The notes beneath the pieces were generated by a model. It ran no database searches, was not told where the DNA came from, and saw only the letters and a program-made list of their open reading frames with translations. This document shows, in pieces, positions 63,435-64,000 of a stretch of 64,000 bases of DNA (the stretch's first letter is position 1; the number at the start of each line of letters is the position of its first letter). Position numbers and translations under genes: made by a program. The stretch is from Chloroflexi bacterium AL-N1 (GTDB lineage Bacteria; Chloroflexota; Chloroflexia; Chloroflexales; Roseiflexaceae): contig WYDT01000012.1 of assembly GCA_013122435.1 (NCBI GenBank), forward strand, positions 1-64,000, in the 5' to 3' direction.

Positions 63435-64000
63435 TTAGCGATACTCAATGATCTGCACAATAAAGAGCGTAATCCCACGCCACATCAGAAAGGCAAACGT
63501 CACCAGAGACACCAATCGCCCGATGTGGCCACGCGCCCACAAGGCTGCTAAGGCTGGACCTGCTCCCAGACAGAGTGCCGGATACATAAAATGTTCCCAA
63601 CGCAAGCCCTGAGCGCGAAACAGAAACACAGCCAACGAGAAGAGCGTCGTCCCCCACCACGCCACCAGCAACAACCAGAGCGTCCGTTGTGAACCCATCT
63701 CTGCTTTGAGATGCCTGCCCAGCAGTACCGTACCTGTCGCACCGAGACCGACCAGCAACGCACTCAGCGGATGATCGACCCGTAGCAACCGCCCCAACTG
63801 ACCCATGATCTGACTCACCCCGCCAGCGGAAGTTTCCACAATGGTCTGAGCGTCGGTCGAGGTGAAGAACAGATGGGCGAACGCTGAGTAGTAAAACAGC
63901 CCCACGCACACGATCATCGTCACACCGAGGGCCACCAGCGCACCAATCGGCAATCGAGCGTCGCGTGCTACAACCCAAGCGATGAACAACCAGCCAAGGG
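63435..64000 (-). CDS. C-terminal end of a polytopic membrane protein (GT39-like), cut by the window
   Basis: The 3' end of a minus-strand gene whose start lies beyond base 64000; the frame is open to the edge (LGWLFIAWVVARD). About 185 aa are visible, with six to seven hydrophobic helices (ALVALGVTMIVCVGLFYYSA, LLVGLGATGTVLLG, WLLLVAWWGTTLFSLAVFLF). The pattern resembles PMT/GT39-type or related membrane mannosyltransferases. No catalytic loop is in view, so the family is uncertain. Confidence 0.55.
   Translation of the reverse strand, partial: LGWLFIAWVVARDARLPIGALVALGVTMIVCVGLFYYSAFAHLFFTSTDAQTIVETSAGGVSQIMGQLGRLLRVDHPLSALLVGLGATGTVLLGRHLKAEMGSQRTLWLLLVAWWGTTLFSLAVFLFRAQGLRWEHFMYPALCLGAGPALAALWARGHIGRLVSLVTFAFLMWRGITLFIVQIIEYR

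Overview
The window looks like a chromosome segment from a member of the Chloroflexota, probably class Chloroflexia. This is inferred from gene content, not from a marker gene. The hints are large ATPase/TPR regulators (an OmpR-type HTH with NB-ARC, and a MalT-like ATPase with a C-terminal BTAD module), a VanW/peptidoglycan-binding surface protein, an MGDG-synthase-type glycosyltransferase, many polytopic GT87/GT39-like membrane proteins, proline/threonine-rich lipoproteins and moderate GC. No rRNA, tRNA, CRISPR array or intact insertion sequence was recognised.

Layout. 1-2.2 kb is a graveyard of RHS/YD-repeat protein pieces: a frameshifted RHS core joined to a possible papain-fold toxin tip, a broken small GTPase and a second YD-repeat scrap. 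2.3-7.8 kb is a compact trio: FAH-family hydrolase, GT87-like membrane protein and six-hairpin glycosidase lipoprotein. 8.5-12.4 kb is an FMN-riboswitch-controlled riboflavin operon (ribD-ribE-ribBA-ribH), followed by a histidine phosphatase gene with what looks like a leaderless promoter. 13.1-16.1 kb is a TetR-controlled four-gene module. It is bounded by two copies of the 3' end of the phosphatase gene, so it looks inserted. 16.4-22.5 kb holds a metallophosphoesterase, an unknown protein, a large membrane protein and a ChrA-type transporter. Just downstream of chrA sits an odd ORF combining a Hint/intein-like fold with a DUF559 nuclease, flanked by a second copy of the chrA tail.

23.7-29.7 kb holds two secreted proteins, a large regulator split by a frameshift and a HIT protein. 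29.7-41.5 kb holds the VanW protein, the MGDG-synthase-like glycosyltransferase, the BTAD regulator, small proteins, a Cof-type phosphatase, threonine ammonia-lyase and a peroxiredoxin-like protein. 41.6-54.6 kb is a tightly packed surface-glycan cluster: uridine kinase, six glycosyltransferases, a flippase, and four SAM methyltransferases, three of which carry an N-terminal zinc ribbon. Many junctions are 4-bp ATGA overlaps. A Mut7-C protein lies near its end. 54.6-56.8 kb is a two-gene AAA_21 ATPase plus DUF4276/TOPRIM-like pair, a defence-type arrangement. 57-64 kb holds an ECF sigma factor, an acidic lipoprotein, a GAF histidine kinase with its NarL regulator, galT, a deazaflavin-dependent nitroreductase-like protein and the end of another membrane protein cut by the window.

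The strongest leads for novelty are the Hint-DUF559 protein with the duplicated chrA tail, the phosphatase-tail duplication around the TetR module (the same 3'-tail duplication seen twice within 11 kb), and the AAA/DUF4276 pair. The FMN riboswitch also has a perfect 10-nt pairing between its first strand and the ribD leader. Start codons were often moved inward from the longest ORF to one with a good ribosome-binding site or promoter. Those choices are readings of the sequence, not experimental facts.
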